64,000 bases of DNA from Pseudomonas silesiensis (lineage in GTDB: Bacteria > Pseudomonadota > Gammaproteobacteria > Pseudomonadales > Pseudomonadaceae): the NCBI RefSeq assembly GCF_001661075.1, contig NZ_CP014870.1, forward strand, positions 2,128,501 through 2,192,500. The letters are read 5' to 3'. Below, piece by piece: positions 8,929 through 18,106 of the stretch. Made by a program: the position numbers and the translations under genes. The notes beneath the pieces were generated by a model. That model worked only from the letters and a program-made list of their open reading frames with translations. It ran no database searches and was not told the DNA's origin. The stretch's first letter is position 1; the number at the start of each line of letters is the position of its first letter.

Positions 8929-9732
8929 ATGCAACAACAAGCGATCCAGCAATTTCTCGACACTCGGTTCGATGGCTTCCAGGTTGAAGTCGATGTGTCC
9001 CGCGAGCGCGCCGACATCATCCTCGACCGGGCGCCATTGAACGTCATTTCCATGGGTCAGCGCGATCAACTGCGCCTGGTCTTCGAAGCCCTCGATGCAC
9101 ACAAGGGGGTGCGCGTCATCGTGCTGCGCTCGGTGGGTGAACACTTCTCCAGCGGCGGCGACATCAAGGGCTTCCTCGAAGCGTCGCCGGAGCACGTTTC
9201 GAAGCTGGCCTGGAACGTCGCGGCACCGGCACGTTGCGAAAAACCGGTGATCGTTGCCAACCGCGGCTACACCTTCGGCGTCGGTTTCGAACTGTCCCTG
9301 GCCTGCGATTTCCGCATTGCTTCGCAAACCACCCGCTACGCCTTGCCTGAGCAGAACCTGGGGCAGATCCCGGGCTCGGGTGGCTCTGCACGCCTGCAGA
9401 AAATCATCGGTATCACCCGCACCAAGCACATGGTGATGCGCGCCAAACGCATCACCGGCGACCAGGCCTATGCCTGGGGTATCGCGACCGAGGTCGTGCC
9501 GGATACCGAACTGGAAAGCACCGTCGATGCGCTGGTCGATGAACTGCGGCGCTTCTCGCCGCTGGCCCAGCGCACGGCGAAAAAACTGATCAATGACAAC
9601 GAAGACGCGCCGCTGACCGTCGCGATCGAAATGGAAGGTCACTGCTACAGCCGTCTGCGCAGTTCCAAGGACTTCAAGGAAGGCGTCGAAGCGTTTCACA
9701 GCAAGCGTGTGGCAGTGTTCACCGGCGAGTAA
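8929..9732 (+). CDS. Enoyl-CoA hydratase/isomerase family protein (HmfE-like)
   Basis: A 267-residue crotonase-fold protein. It shows the oxyanion-hole segments HFSSGGDIKGFL (about residues 70-81) and RGYTFGVGFELSLACDFRIAS (about 112-132) and the PEQNLGQIPGSGG segment. It follows the CoA ligase by 19 bases with CCAGAGGACACTCCC as ribosome site. In furoate degraders a family member at this place (HmfE) acts on the lactone or 2-oxoglutaryl-CoA stage. Here that role is inferred from gene order; a plain hydratase is also possible. Confidence 0.78.
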   Translation: MQQQAIQQFLDTRFDGFQVEVDVSRERADIILDRAPLNVISMGQRDQLRLVFEALDAHKGVRVIVLRSVGEHFSSGGDIKGFLEASPEHVSKLAWNVAAPARCEKPVIVANRGYTFGVGFELSLACDFRIASQTTRYALPEQNLGQIPGSGGSARLQKIIGITRTKHMVMRAKRITGDQAYAWGIATEVVPDTELESTVDALVDELRRFSPLAQRTAKKLINDNEDAPLTVAIEMEGHCYSRLRSSKDFKEGVEAFHSKRVAVFTGE

Positions 9733-9926
9733 ATGCGTACCGGCGAGCAGGCCCGGGAGCATGTCGGAAACGGCGTGCGCCCTTACGGAGCAGGGCCTGC
9801 CGCCCCTTCACTGAGACTGATAGGACGCATCAATATTCGTTAATGGAAAACCTGTTGCGGGGCTCTTAGGGTGAGATCGGCTGCACCGAAATCCGTCCAA
9901 TAAATATAAAAATCGGAGTTCCACTT

Positions 9927-11345
9927 ATGGCTTCTAGCTGGCTGGTATTAACCATCGTGGCCGCCTACATGGTGGTCTTGGCGTTGATCAGTTTCTGGGT
10001 TCGACGCTCTACACAAAGCGCGAAAAACTTCACCACCGGAGGCAAGGACTTCCCGGCGGTGCTGATCGGTTTTCTGATGATGTCCGAGTTCATCGGCACT
10101 ACCGCGAGCATTGGTACGGCCCAGGCGGGTTACACCTATGGCATTTCCGCTGCCTGGAACATCGCCGCCCTGGGCGTCGGTTTCGTGATCTTCTCCATGC
10201 TGTTGGCGAAGAAGTACAAGGACCTCGGCGAGAACACCATTTCCGGGGCGCTGGCCCGCACTTACGGCGAGCCGGTACGCTTCGCCACGTCAGTGATCAT
10301 GATCTGCGCGCTGTCGATCGTTGCGGTCTCGATCTATGCCAGCGGCGGGGCCGTGCTCGCGACCTTGCTGGGCATCGAGCGGACGTCGGCGATCATCATC
10401 GTCGGTATTGTTTCGGTGCTGTACGTCGGCATCGGCGGCATGCGTTCGGTGATCTATACCAACGTCTTGCACGCGATAATGATGTACGCCGGGATCATCC
10501 TCGCCTTGGGTTTTGCCTTGAGCAAGGTTGGCGGCATGGGCGAGTTGGTGGCGCGACTGCCAGCGCCGATGTTCGAAGTCGACAACGTCGGTTGGCCGAA
10601 GATTTTCGCCTGGCTGGTGGCCGGTATCGGCGCGACGTTCGCCACCCAGTACGTGGTGCAGGCAGTGAATACCGTCAGTGACGGGCGCAAGGCCCAACAT
10701 GCGAGTTTCTACTGCGCGTTGATGTTGATTCCCTACGGCCTGATCGCTGCGATGGTGGGGATGTGCAGCGCGGTGTTGTTTCCGCAGATTCCTTCGTTGC
10801 AGGCCTTTCCGCAAATCCTCGGGCACATGCACGAATGGATGGCCGGGATCGTCGTCGCAGGACTGGCCGGGGCGCTGTTCGGCACCATGGCCGCGCTCAC
10901 CATGGGCATCGCCACATTGTTGCTCAAGGACTTCTATCAGCCGTTCTTCAACCCCCGAGGGGATGATCGCAAGAATCTCAACTTTGCCCGGACCGCGACC
11001 ATCGTCGCCGGCCTGCTGCCCATCACACTGGCGCTGTACGCCTCCGACGTGCTGGTGGTGACCTTCCTCGCCAAAGCCTTGCGCGCTTCACTCGCGGTGC
11101 TGGTGCTGATGGTGTTTTACGCGCCGACATTCGGCACGCGGCAGGGTGCGTTCATCAGCATCATCGCGTCACTGATCATCACCATCGGCTGGTTCCTGAT
11201 GGGCAATCCCTATGGCATCGACAATGCCTACATCGCACTGGCCACGCCGCTCGTGATCATGACCCTGAGCCATTTGCTGCGCGGTGGCAAACCCGAACAT
11301 GCCGACAGCACCAGGCCCGTCGGTGCGAGCACTACCGGAAACTGA
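9927..11345 (+). CDS. Sodium:solute symporter family transporter
   Basis: A 472-residue polytopic inner-membrane protein with about 13 hydrophobic segments. Its N-terminus (YMVVLALISFWVRRST followed by NFTTGGKDFP) and the repeated glycine-rich helices match the SSS family, which couples organic-acid uptake to sodium. It has a good ribosome site (ATCGGAGTTCC). It is separated from the CoA-thioester genes by about 190 bases holding no gene, so it may have its own promoter. In this setting it probably imports furoate or a related acid; the substrate is inferred. Confidence 0.82.
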   Translation: MASSWLVLTIVAAYMVVLALISFWVRRSTQSAKNFTTGGKDFPAVLIGFLMMSEFIGTTASIGTAQAGYTYGISAAWNIAALGVGFVIFSMLLAKKYKDLGENTISGALARTYGEPVRFATSVIMICALSIVAVSIYASGGAVLATLLGIERTSAIIIVGIVSVLYVGIGGMRSVIYTNVLHAIMMYAGIILALGFALSKVGGMGELVARLPAPMFEVDNVGWPKIFAWLVAGIGATFATQYVVQAVNTVSDGRKAQHASFYCALMLIPYGLIAAMVGMCSAVLFPQIPSLQAFPQILGHMHEWMAGIVVAGLAGALFGTMAALTMGIATLLLKDFYQPFFNPRGDDRKNLNFARTATIVAGLLPITLALYASDVLVVTFLAKALRASLAVLVLMVFYAPTFGTRQGAFISIIASLIITIGWFLMGNPYGIDNAYIALATPLVIMTLSHLLRGGKPEHADSTRPVGASTTGN

Positions 11346-11361
11346 ATCCCGACGATTCAAA

Positions 11362-11393
11362 CGGGCATGCCATCGGGGTGACCGGGCATGCCA
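11362..11393 (+). repeat. Two CGGGCATGCCA direct repeats 21 bp apart
   Basis: An identical 11-mer occurs at 11362-11372 and 11383-11393, in the 75-base gap between the symporter and the ubiD-type gene. Each copy contains the palindrome GGCATGCC. The 21-bp phase places both on one face of the helix, as in many activator sites. No regulator can be assigned. Confidence 0.4.
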
Positions 11394-11420
11394 CCAAAAC
11401 AATAATGACGAGGTAAGGCC

Positions 11421-12854
11421 ATGCAGCCTGTGACTCTTTCCACCCCCGAAGCCGACAGGGCCGGGGACCTGCCAGCAGGCGCCAGCCTGCGTGGCTGGCT
11501 CGACCATTTGCAGCGCCGGCAGCGTTTGACAATGATACGTCCCGGCGTGGACCTGCGTTTCGGCGTTGCAGCGATTGCCAATCGTCTGGACGGCAAGAGC
11601 GCTTCACTGTTTCCCCAGCCGGGCGGCCATTCGATCGCGGTGGTGTCCGGTCTGTTGTCCGACCGGCAGTGGATGGCCGAGGCCATGGGCGTGGAGTCCG
11701 CTGAAGTGTTGGCGCGTTTCGAGGCGGCCAGCCTCAATCCCCTGCCGTGGCGCGAAGTCAGTGATGCAGTTTGTCAGCAAGTGGTGCATCGCGAGATCGA
11801 CCTGAATCGACTGCTGCCAATTCCCACCCACAACGAGCACGACAGCGGCCCTTACATCACTGCCGGCCTGTTGATTACCCGCAACCCGCGCACCGGGGTG
11901 CAGAACGTTTCGATTCACCGCTTGCAGGTGAGCAGCCCAAATCGCCTGGGCGCGCTGCTGCTGCCACGCCATGCGCTGGCCTTCTTTCAGGAAGTCGAGG
12001 CGCTGGGTGAGGATCTGGAGGTGGCGGTGGTCATTGGGGCTGATCCACTGACCTTGCTGGCATCCCAGGCCATCGTGCCCATCGATCACGACGAACTGGA
12101 AATTGCCGGTGCGCTGCATGGCCGTCCGCTGGCAGTAACGCGTTGTGTGACCAACCAGATTCGCGTACCTGCCGACGCCGAGATCGTCATCGAGGGCCGG
12201 CTGCTGGCCAAGGCGCGGGAGATGGAGGGCCCGTTCGGCGAGTTTCCGCAGTACTACGGCGAGCGCGCCGAACGCCATGTGATCGAAGTCGACGCCGTAA
12301 CCCATCGTCACGACCCGATCTTTCACACCATCGTCGGCGGCGGCCTGGAACACTTGCTGCTCGGCGGCATCCCGCGCGAAGCGACCATGCTTGCGCACTT
12401 GCGCCGCAGCTTTCCGTGCGTGCGTGACGTGCACCTGAGCAAGGGCGGAGTGTGTCGTTATCACCTTTATGTGCAGATCGACAAACGCTCCGAAGGCGAG
12501 GGCAAGAACGTCATCCTCGGCGCGCTGGGCGGTCACTACGACATCAAGCACGTCACCGTGGTGGATATGGATGTGGACATTCATGACCCCATGGAAGTCG
12601 AGTGGGCTATTGCCACCCGGTTCCAGGCCGACCGCGACCTGGTGCTGATCCACGAATCCCAGGGCTCGAAACTCGATCCGTCCACCCGCGACGGTGTCGG
12701 CTCGAAGATGGGCTACGACGCCACGGTGCCGCTGTCGGCACCGACCATGCGCTTCAAGCGAATCCAGGTGCCGGGCCAACAGGAAGTCGAGCTCGACAAG
12801 GTGGCGCACGCGGCACCGCAGGACTGGCAGTGCGTGCTCCAGAAGCACGATTGA
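11421..12854 (+). CDS. UbiD-family prenyl-FMN decarboxylase (HmfF-like)
   Basis: A 477-residue UbiD-family protein, which uses prenylated FMN to decarboxylate aromatic or heteroaromatic acids reversibly. Seen are the conserved NVSIHRLQV segment, the long EGPFGEFPQYYGE motif (about residues 270-282) with conserved acidic residues of the active site, and KGGVCRYH further on. The cofactor would come from the UbiX homologue at 17467. In hmf clusters a UbiD relative (HmfF) converts 2,5-furandicarboxylate to 2-furoate, which then enters the CoA pathway encoded just upstream. Family secure; furan substrate inferred from the neighbours. Confidence 0.85.
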   Translation: MQPVTLSTPEADRAGDLPAGASLRGWLDHLQRRQRLTMIRPGVDLRFGVAAIANRLDGKSASLFPQPGGHSIAVVSGLLSDRQWMAEAMGVESAEVLARFEAASLNPLPWREVSDAVCQQVVHREIDLNRLLPIPTHNEHDSGPYITAGLLITRNPRTGVQNVSIHRLQVSSPNRLGALLLPRHALAFFQEVEALGEDLEVAVVIGADPLTLLASQAIVPIDHDELEIAGALHGRPLAVTRCVTNQIRVPADAEIVIEGRLLAKAREMEGPFGEFPQYYGERAERHVIEVDAVTHRHDPIFHTIVGGGLEHLLLGGIPREATMLAHLRRSFPCVRDVHLSKGGVCRYHLYVQIDKRSEGEGKNVILGALGGHYDIKHVTVVDMDVDIHDPMEVEWAIATRFQADRDLVLIHESQGSKLDPSTRDGVGSKMGYDATVPLSAPTMRFKRIQVPGQQEVELDKVAHAAPQDWQCVLQKHD

Positions 12855-12860
12855 ACCCGG

Positions 12861-12883
12861 AGGCCGCTGGTGTTCAGCGGCCT
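12861..12883 (+). terminator. Hairpin after the ubiD-type gene
   Basis: Perfect 9-bp stem AGGCCGCTG / CAGCGGCCT with a 5-base loop, seven bases after the ubiD-type stop. No U-run follows, so it may act as an RNA-stability or processing element rather than a full terminator. Confidence 0.5.
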
Positions 12884-12932
12884 GTTCCCGATAGTTCCAA
12901 CCAGCTCAAGACACGTCTTGTGTGAGGCAACC

Positions 12933-14282
12933 ATGACCACGACAACAACAACTGCACCGCCAACCAGCGCCGCTACCGATACACCGCAGATTCCACCGGG
13001 CAAGGCCTTGCTTGCGGCATTTGCTTCGACATTCGGCTGGGCGCTGGATTTGTTTGACCTGTTCATTCTGCTCTACGTGGCGCCGATCATCGGCCGTATG
13101 TTCTTCCCCTCGGACACCCCGACACTGTCGCTGGCCGCGGTGTATGCCTCGTTCGCCGTGGCCTTGCTGGTACGTCCGCTGGGCTCGGCGATCTTCGGCG
13201 CGTATGCCGACAAACACGGCCGCAAGCGTGCGTTGATGGTGTCGATGGTCGGCGTCGGTATTTCCACGGCACTGTTCGGCGCCTTGCCGACCATTCACCA
13301 GGTCGGGGTGTTGGCCCCGATACTGTTTTTGATCTTGCGGATCATTCAGGGCGTTTTCGTTGGCGGCATCGTCGCCTCCACGCACACCATCGGCACCGAA
13401 TCCATCTCGCCGCGCTATCGCGGCTTGATGTCCGGGTTGATCGGTGGCGCCGGTGCCGGCATGGGCGCGCTGTTGGCGTCATTCACTTATCTGGTGTTGT
13501 CGGAGATCTTTCCCGGGGAGGAATTTGACGTCTGGGGCTGGCGCTTCATGTTCTTCTGCGGCTTGCTCAGCACGTTCTTCGGTCTGGTGATGTTCCGTTA
13601 CCTGGAAGAAACCCCGGTCTGGCAGCAACTGCAACAAGCGCGCAAAACCAAGGGGCCGGCGGTGGTGGCCGTGTCGCCACTCAAGCGTCTGTTCGGTCGC
13701 GAGTACCGCGGCGTGATGCTGGTCAACCTGCTGATTACGTTCGGCGGCGGGGCTACGTATTACCTGGCCTGCGGTTATCTGCCGACCTTGCTCAACGTGG
13801 TCGCCAAAGTTCCCCATACGCAGACTTCGCAGCTGCTCATGTACGGGTCGGTGGCAACCATTGTCGGAGCACTGGCCTTCGGTTACCTGAGTGACCTGAT
13901 CGGCCGCAAGAAGACCTTCATGCTGCTGGGCGTGCTCAACCTGGTGAGCTTGCCGATGATGTTCCTCGGTGTCGCCGAGCCGGGTTCGCTGGCCCGCACT
14001 GCGCTGTATTGCGTGGGCATTGCCTTCATGGGCGGGGCGATCATCGCGCCGATCCTGATCTTCCTCAACGAACGCTTTGCCACCGAGTTGCGCGCCAGCG
14101 GCACCGGGTTGTCCTGGAACATCGGCTTCGCCCTCGGCGGAACCATGCCGACCTTTGTGTCCCTGTTCAGCAGCAGCCCGGCTCAAATCCCCGTGGTGCT
14201 GGCGATGTTCGCTGTCGGCCTGTCGGTGATCTACCTGATCGGCAGCGTGGTGATTCCGGAAACCCAAGGCAACTTCAAGTAA
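12933..14282 (+). CDS. MFS transporter, aromatic/organic acid type
   Basis: A 449-residue major facilitator with about 12 membrane segments. The family signatures are GWALDLFDLFIL in helix 1, the loop motif GAYADKHGRKRAL between helices 2 and 3, and GYLSDLIGRKKTF in the second half, close to the aromatic-acid:proton symporters. ATG at 12933 (TGAGGCAACC before it) fits a normal N-terminus; the longer frame only adds poor sequence. hmf clusters carry one or more MFS genes for furanic acids. Import of furandicarboxylate or another furan acid is inferred. Confidence 0.8.
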   Translation: MTTTTTTAPPTSAATDTPQIPPGKALLAAFASTFGWALDLFDLFILLYVAPIIGRMFFPSDTPTLSLAAVYASFAVALLVRPLGSAIFGAYADKHGRKRALMVSMVGVGISTALFGALPTIHQVGVLAPILFLILRIIQGVFVGGIVASTHTIGTESISPRYRGLMSGLIGGAGAGMGALLASFTYLVLSEIFPGEEFDVWGWRFMFFCGLLSTFFGLVMFRYLEETPVWQQLQQARKTKGPAVVAVSPLKRLFGREYRGVMLVNLLITFGGGATYYLACGYLPTLLNVVAKVPHTQTSQLLMYGSVATIVGALAFGYLSDLIGRKKTFMLLGVLNLVSLPMMFLGVAEPGSLARTALYCVGIAFMGGAIIAPILIFLNERFATELRASGTGLSWNIGFALGGTMPTFVSLFSSSPAQIPVVLAMFAVGLSVIYLIGSVVIPETQGNFK

Positions 14283-14293
14283 AGGAAAACGCA

Positions 14294-15052
14294 ATGAGCA
14301 GATTGAAGGGAAAAGTCGCGATCATTACCGGTGCCGCGCAAGGCATCGGTGCCACGTATGCCCAGGCCCTGGCGGCCGAGGGCGCGAAGGTGGTGCTTTG
14401 CGATTTGAAGGCGCCTGACGAAACCGCCGCCGCGATCCGTAACAAGGGCGGTACGGCCCTGGCAATCGCTTGTGACGTGACCGACGGTGCCGCGGTTCAA
14501 GCCATGGTCGAGGAAGCCGTGGCGCAGTTCAGCGGTGTGCATGTGCTGATCAACAACGCTGCGTTGTTCGCCACCCTGGAACTCAAACCGTTCGAGCAGA
14601 CCAGCTCGGCGGAATGGGACCGGATCATGGCGGTCAACGTGCGCGGTTCCTTCGAGTGCGCGAAGGCGGTAATGCCGGTGATGCGCCGTCAGGGCTACGG
14701 CAAGATCGTCAACATTGCCTCGGCAACGGTTTTCAAAGGCGCACCGATGATGGCGGCGTATGTCGCGTCGAAGGGCGCGGTGATTGCCCTGACTCGCTCC
14801 ATAGCGCGCGAAGTCGGCGACGCCGGCATCCGCTGCAACTGCCTGGCGCCCGGCCTGACCATGAGCGCCAACGTCCAGGCCAATGCCGCCTGGGCCGGGG
14901 ATATCGTGCGCAACAACATTGCCAGCCGCTGCATCAAGCGCGAAGCGGTGCCGCAGGATCTGATCGGCGCGCTGCTGTTTTTGTCCAGCACCGACAGCGA
15001 TTTCATGAGCGGCCAGACCATTGTGGTCGACGGCGGTTCGGTGACCCATTGA
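14294..15052 (+). CDS. Short-chain dehydrogenase/reductase
   Basis: A 252-residue classical SDR. It has the nucleotide-binding TGAAQGIG (about residues 12-19), a basic/acidic switch with CDLKAP suggesting NAD(H), NNAALF, and catalytic Tyr156 and Lys160 in YVASK, with a Ser in the preceding IASAT. The ATG at 14294 follows AAAGGAAAACGCA and lies 11 bases after the MFS stop. Paired with an aldehyde dehydrogenase, it is a plausible furfuryl-alcohol or hydroxymethyl-furan oxidising step; hmf clusters often use a GMC oxidase (HmfH) instead, which is absent here. Confidence 0.85.
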   Translation: MSRLKGKVAIITGAAQGIGATYAQALAAEGAKVVLCDLKAPDETAAAIRNKGGTALAIACDVTDGAAVQAMVEEAVAQFSGVHVLINNAALFATLELKPFEQTSSAEWDRIMAVNVRGSFECAKAVMPVMRRQGYGKIVNIASATVFKGAPMMAAYVASKGAVIALTRSIAREVGDAGIRCNCLAPGLTMSANVQANAAWAGDIVRNNIASRCIKREAVPQDLIGALLFLSSTDSDFMSGQTIVVDGGSVTH

Positions 15053-15066
15053 TTCAAGGAGGACTC

Positions 15067-16509
15067 ATGCAAAGCCAACACTTCATCGATGGACAATGGA
15101 CCGCTACGGATCGTTGGACCGACAGTCTCGACCCGGCAAACGGTGAGCTGATCGGATGCTTTGCCGACGGCGGCGAGGCCGAAGCTGAAGCGGCGGTGGC
15201 CGCCGCCGCCCGAGCCTTCAACGACCCGCAGTGGGCGCAGAATCCACGCCTGCGTCAGCAGCTATTGCTGGAGTGGGCTGCCGGCCTGACAGCGCGTCAG
15301 GAACAGCTCGCGCAGTTGCTGACCCGCGAGAACGGCAAGGCATTGGCGCAGTCCCGAGGAGAGATCGGCGGGGCGATTTCCGAGATTCTTTATTACGCCG
15401 GCCTGGCCCGGCACAACCCGGGGCACATGCTCGAAGTGGCGCCCGGTGAGTTCTCCAGCATGCTGCGCGAACCCGCCGGAGTGGCGGGGCTGATCATTCC
15501 GTGGAATGCCCCGGCGGTGCTGCTGGTGCGTGCTCTGGCGCCGGCGATCGCGGCGGGTTGCACGGTGGTGATCAAACCCGCGCCACAAACGGCGCTGTTC
15601 AACGCGGCGATGCTCGAACCGCTGTTCGCGTTGCCGGGCCTGCCGGCAGGGGCGGTCAATCTGTTCACCGAGAGCGGGCATGCCGGGGCAGCACATCTGG
15701 TGGCTTCGCCGCGGGTGGATGTGCTCAGCTTCACGGGCTCGACCGCTACCGGCCAGCGCATCATGCGCGACTGCGCGGCGACCATGAAAAAGCTCTCTCT
15801 GGAACTGGGTGGGAAGTCCTGCTGCCTGGTCTTTGAAGATGCCGATATTGCCGCCATCGCGCCGAAACTGGCCGCGGCAGCCACCATTATCTCTGGCCAG
15901 CAATGCACTGCCGCCCGACGCGTGCTGGTGCATGCCAGCCGCTTCGCCGAAATGAAAACCGCGCTGAGCGCCGCACTGGGGCGGATCCGCCTGGGCAATG
16001 GCCTCGATCCAGCGACGAACATGGGACCGCTGATCGACTGGCAATCCCGGGACAACGTCGAGCGACGCATCGGCGAGGCACTGGACAGCTGTGACGAAGT
16101 GCTGCTGGCCGGTGGTCGCCCGCAGGGTGAACTGGGCAATGGTGCATTCCTCGCGCCGTCGCTGATCGCCCATCGCGATAGCAGCGCGTTCTTTTGTCAG
16201 GAAGAAATTTTCGGCCCGTTGCTGGTGCTGGAGTCCTTCGAAGATGAAGCCGAGGCAGTAGCGCGCGCCAACCATACCGAGTTCGGTCTGTCCGCGAGTG
16301 TCTGGACCGGGCAGGGCGCTCGCGCCTGGCGTGTCGCTCGGGCACTGCGCAACGGTACGGTGTGGCTCAACGACCACAACAAATTGTTCGCCGAGGCGGA
16401 AACCGGTGGCTACCGCAAGAGCGGCCTGGGGCGCTTGCATGGCGTCGATGCGCTGCTGGATTTCAGCGAGCTCAAACACATTTATCAGAACGTCGGCACG
16501 CTCGGTTGA
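15067..16509 (+). CDS. Aldehyde dehydrogenase (probable furan-aldehyde oxidation)
   Basis: A 480-residue NAD(P)-dependent aldehyde dehydrogenase. Seen are IIPWNAPAVL, the FTGSTATG nucleotide loop, the general base Glu246 in LELGGKS, the catalytic Cys280 in SGQQCTAAR, and EEIFGPLL. It starts 14 bases after the SDR stop with AAGGAGGACTC as a very strong ribosome site. It probably oxidises furfural or 5-hydroxymethylfurfural aldehydes to acids for UbiD and the CoA branch; the substrate is inferred from the cluster only. Confidence 0.87.
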   Translation: MQSQHFIDGQWTATDRWTDSLDPANGELIGCFADGGEAEAEAAVAAAARAFNDPQWAQNPRLRQQLLLEWAAGLTARQEQLAQLLTRENGKALAQSRGEIGGAISEILYYAGLARHNPGHMLEVAPGEFSSMLREPAGVAGLIIPWNAPAVLLVRALAPAIAAGCTVVIKPAPQTALFNAAMLEPLFALPGLPAGAVNLFTESGHAGAAHLVASPRVDVLSFTGSTATGQRIMRDCAATMKKLSLELGGKSCCLVFEDADIAAIAPKLAAAATIISGQQCTAARRVLVHASRFAEMKTALSAALGRIRLGNGLDPATNMGPLIDWQSRDNVERRIGEALDSCDEVLLAGGRPQGELGNGAFLAPSLIAHRDSSAFFCQEEIFGPLLVLESFEDEAEAVARANHTEFGLSASVWTGQGARAWRVARALRNGTVWLNDHNKLFAEAETGGYRKSGLGRLHGVDALLDFSELKHIYQNVGTLG

Positions 16510-16529
16510 GCGCGCACGCGAGGGTGACT

Positions 16530-17483
16530 ATGGAGCTGCGCCATCTGAAGTATTTCACCTGCCTCTATGAAGAGGGCTCCGTCACCCGGGCTGCACAGCG
16601 CTTGAATATCGTGCAACCGGCGTTGTCGATGCAGATCGCCAGGCTTGAGGAAGAACTCGGGCAGACGTTGTTCGAGCGCAGCTCCAAGGGCATGGCGCCG
16701 ACCGAGGCCGCAGATCAGGCTTATCGCTTGTTCATGCCGATTCTTGGCCAGCTGCTGGCGGCGCGTCAGGCCCTGATCGACCGTAGCGGCCAGATTGGCG
16801 GACGCATCAGCGCCGGGCTGATCGCGTCTGCCGCCAACAACGCGTTGGCGAGCACGCTGGCGCATTTCGTCGAGCATCAGCCACAGGTTGAATTGAGCGT
16901 CACCTCGGGCTACAGCCAGGAATTGATCGCGAAGGTCCTGACCGGCGTGCTGGATTTCGCGGTCATCAACCAAAGCTTTCAGCATGAGCACCTGATCGGC
17001 CACGACATCTTCGATGAGGAGCTACTGGTCGCCACCGGTGCAGCCAATCGCCTCAACGGAGCGTTGCCCTTGCCGTTGGCCAGTCTGGCGGGATTCAAAC
17101 TGGTGCTGCCCTCGCGTCGTCACGGGTTGCGCAGGGTGATCGACCAGCACCTTGCTGCCCAGGGCATTGAAGTCACCCCGCAGTTGGAGGTGGACGATCT
17201 GGCGGTCATCGAGGACTTCTTGCGTCGCAGCGACTGGGTCAGCGTGCTGCCGGCAACCATCCTGCATCGCGGATTGCACGAAGGCGCTTTGCGCGCCTAT
17301 CCGCTGGCCGCGCCAGGAATCAGCCGGCGCATGGTCTGTGTGCACGACGCCCGTCGACCATTGACCCCGGCGGCAATGCTGTTCATCGAGATGATCGGCA
17401 AAACCATGACCACCGCACTCGACACCATCCATTTCTACAAAGAAGGTCCGATAGAGGAAGGCAACCATGGGCACTCCCGGTAA
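16530..17483 (+). CDS. LysR-family transcriptional regulator
   Basis: A 317-residue LTTR. The N-terminal winged helix (MELRHLKYFTCLYEEGS, then AAQRLNIVQPALSMQI) is typical, and a substrate-binding periplasmic-protein-like domain follows (about residues 90-300). It lies 20 bases after the ALDH gene in the same direction and overlaps the ubiX-type gene by 17 bases, so it is part of the operon, unlike the usual divergent arrangement. It is a candidate furoate-responsive regulator (HmfR-like). The upstream AGGGTGACT is a modest ribosome site. Confidence 0.85.
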   Translation: MELRHLKYFTCLYEEGSVTRAAQRLNIVQPALSMQIARLEEELGQTLFERSSKGMAPTEAADQAYRLFMPILGQLLAARQALIDRSGQIGGRISAGLIASAANNALASTLAHFVEHQPQVELSVTSGYSQELIAKVLTGVLDFAVINQSFQHEHLIGHDIFDEELLVATGAANRLNGALPLPLASLAGFKLVLPSRRHGLRRVIDQHLAAQGIEVTPQLEVDDLAVIEDFLRRSDWVSVLPATILHRGLHEGALRAYPLAAPGISRRMVCVHDARRPLTPAAMLFIEMIGKTMTTALDTIHFYKEGPIEEGNHGHSR

Positions 17484-18090
17484 TAGCCGGCCGCAGCGGC
17501 TGATCGTAGGAATTTCCGGTGCCTCCGGCGCCGTCTATGGCGTGCGTCTGTTGGAGCTGTTGCGCGACACGCCGATTGAAACTCATCTGGTGGTCAGCAA
17601 ATCGGCGCTGATTACTTTGGCCCATGAAACCGATATGTCCTGGTCCCGGATCAAGACCCTTGCGGACGTCAGCTACGTCAATCAGGACATTGGCGCGGCA
17701 ATCGCCAGTGGCTCGTTCAAAACCATGGGCATGATCATCGCGCCGTGTTCGATACGCAGCTTGTCGGAGATTGCCAGCGGCGTGACGTCAACACTGCTGA
17801 CCCGCGCCGCCGACGTGGTGCTCAAGGAACGCCGGCGCCTGGTGCTGATGGTTCGCGAGACGCCACTGCACCGCAATCACCTGCGCAGCATGACCGAGTT
17901 GGCCGAACTCGGTGCAGTGATCGCGCCGCCAGTGCCAGCGTTCTATGCCAAGCCGACCAGCCTGGAAGACATGATCGATCACTCCGTTGGCAGGGTGCTG
18001 GATATGTTCGATATCGAACTGGGTGTCGTCCGTCGCTGGCGTGAACGGCCGGAGCGCGTAGCAACGCTGGATGAGGTGGTCGATGGTTGA
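17467..18090 (+). CDS. UbiX-family flavin prenyltransferase (HmfG-like)
   Basis: A 207-residue flavoprotein of the UbiX/Pad1 family that prenylates FMN to give the cofactor of UbiD enzymes. Motifs are GISGASGAVYGVRLLELL (about residues 14-31), the conserved PCSIRSLSEIASG segment and the C-terminal RETPLHRNHLRSM and PPVPAFY. The start codon lies inside the end of the lysR gene with GAGGAAGG as ribosome site. Its pairing with the UbiD homologue in one cluster supports a dedicated decarboxylase system. Confidence 0.88.
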   Translation: MGTPGNSRPQRLIVGISGASGAVYGVRLLELLRDTPIETHLVVSKSALITLAHETDMSWSRIKTLADVSYVNQDIGAAIASGSFKTMGMIIAPCSIRSLSEIASGVTSTLLTRAADVVLKERRRLVLMVRETPLHRNHLRSMTELAELGAVIAPPVPAFYAKPTSLEDMIDHSVGRVLDMFDIELGVVRRWRERPERVATLDEVVDG

Positions 18091-18106
18091 GTCACGTTCG
18101 GTACAT

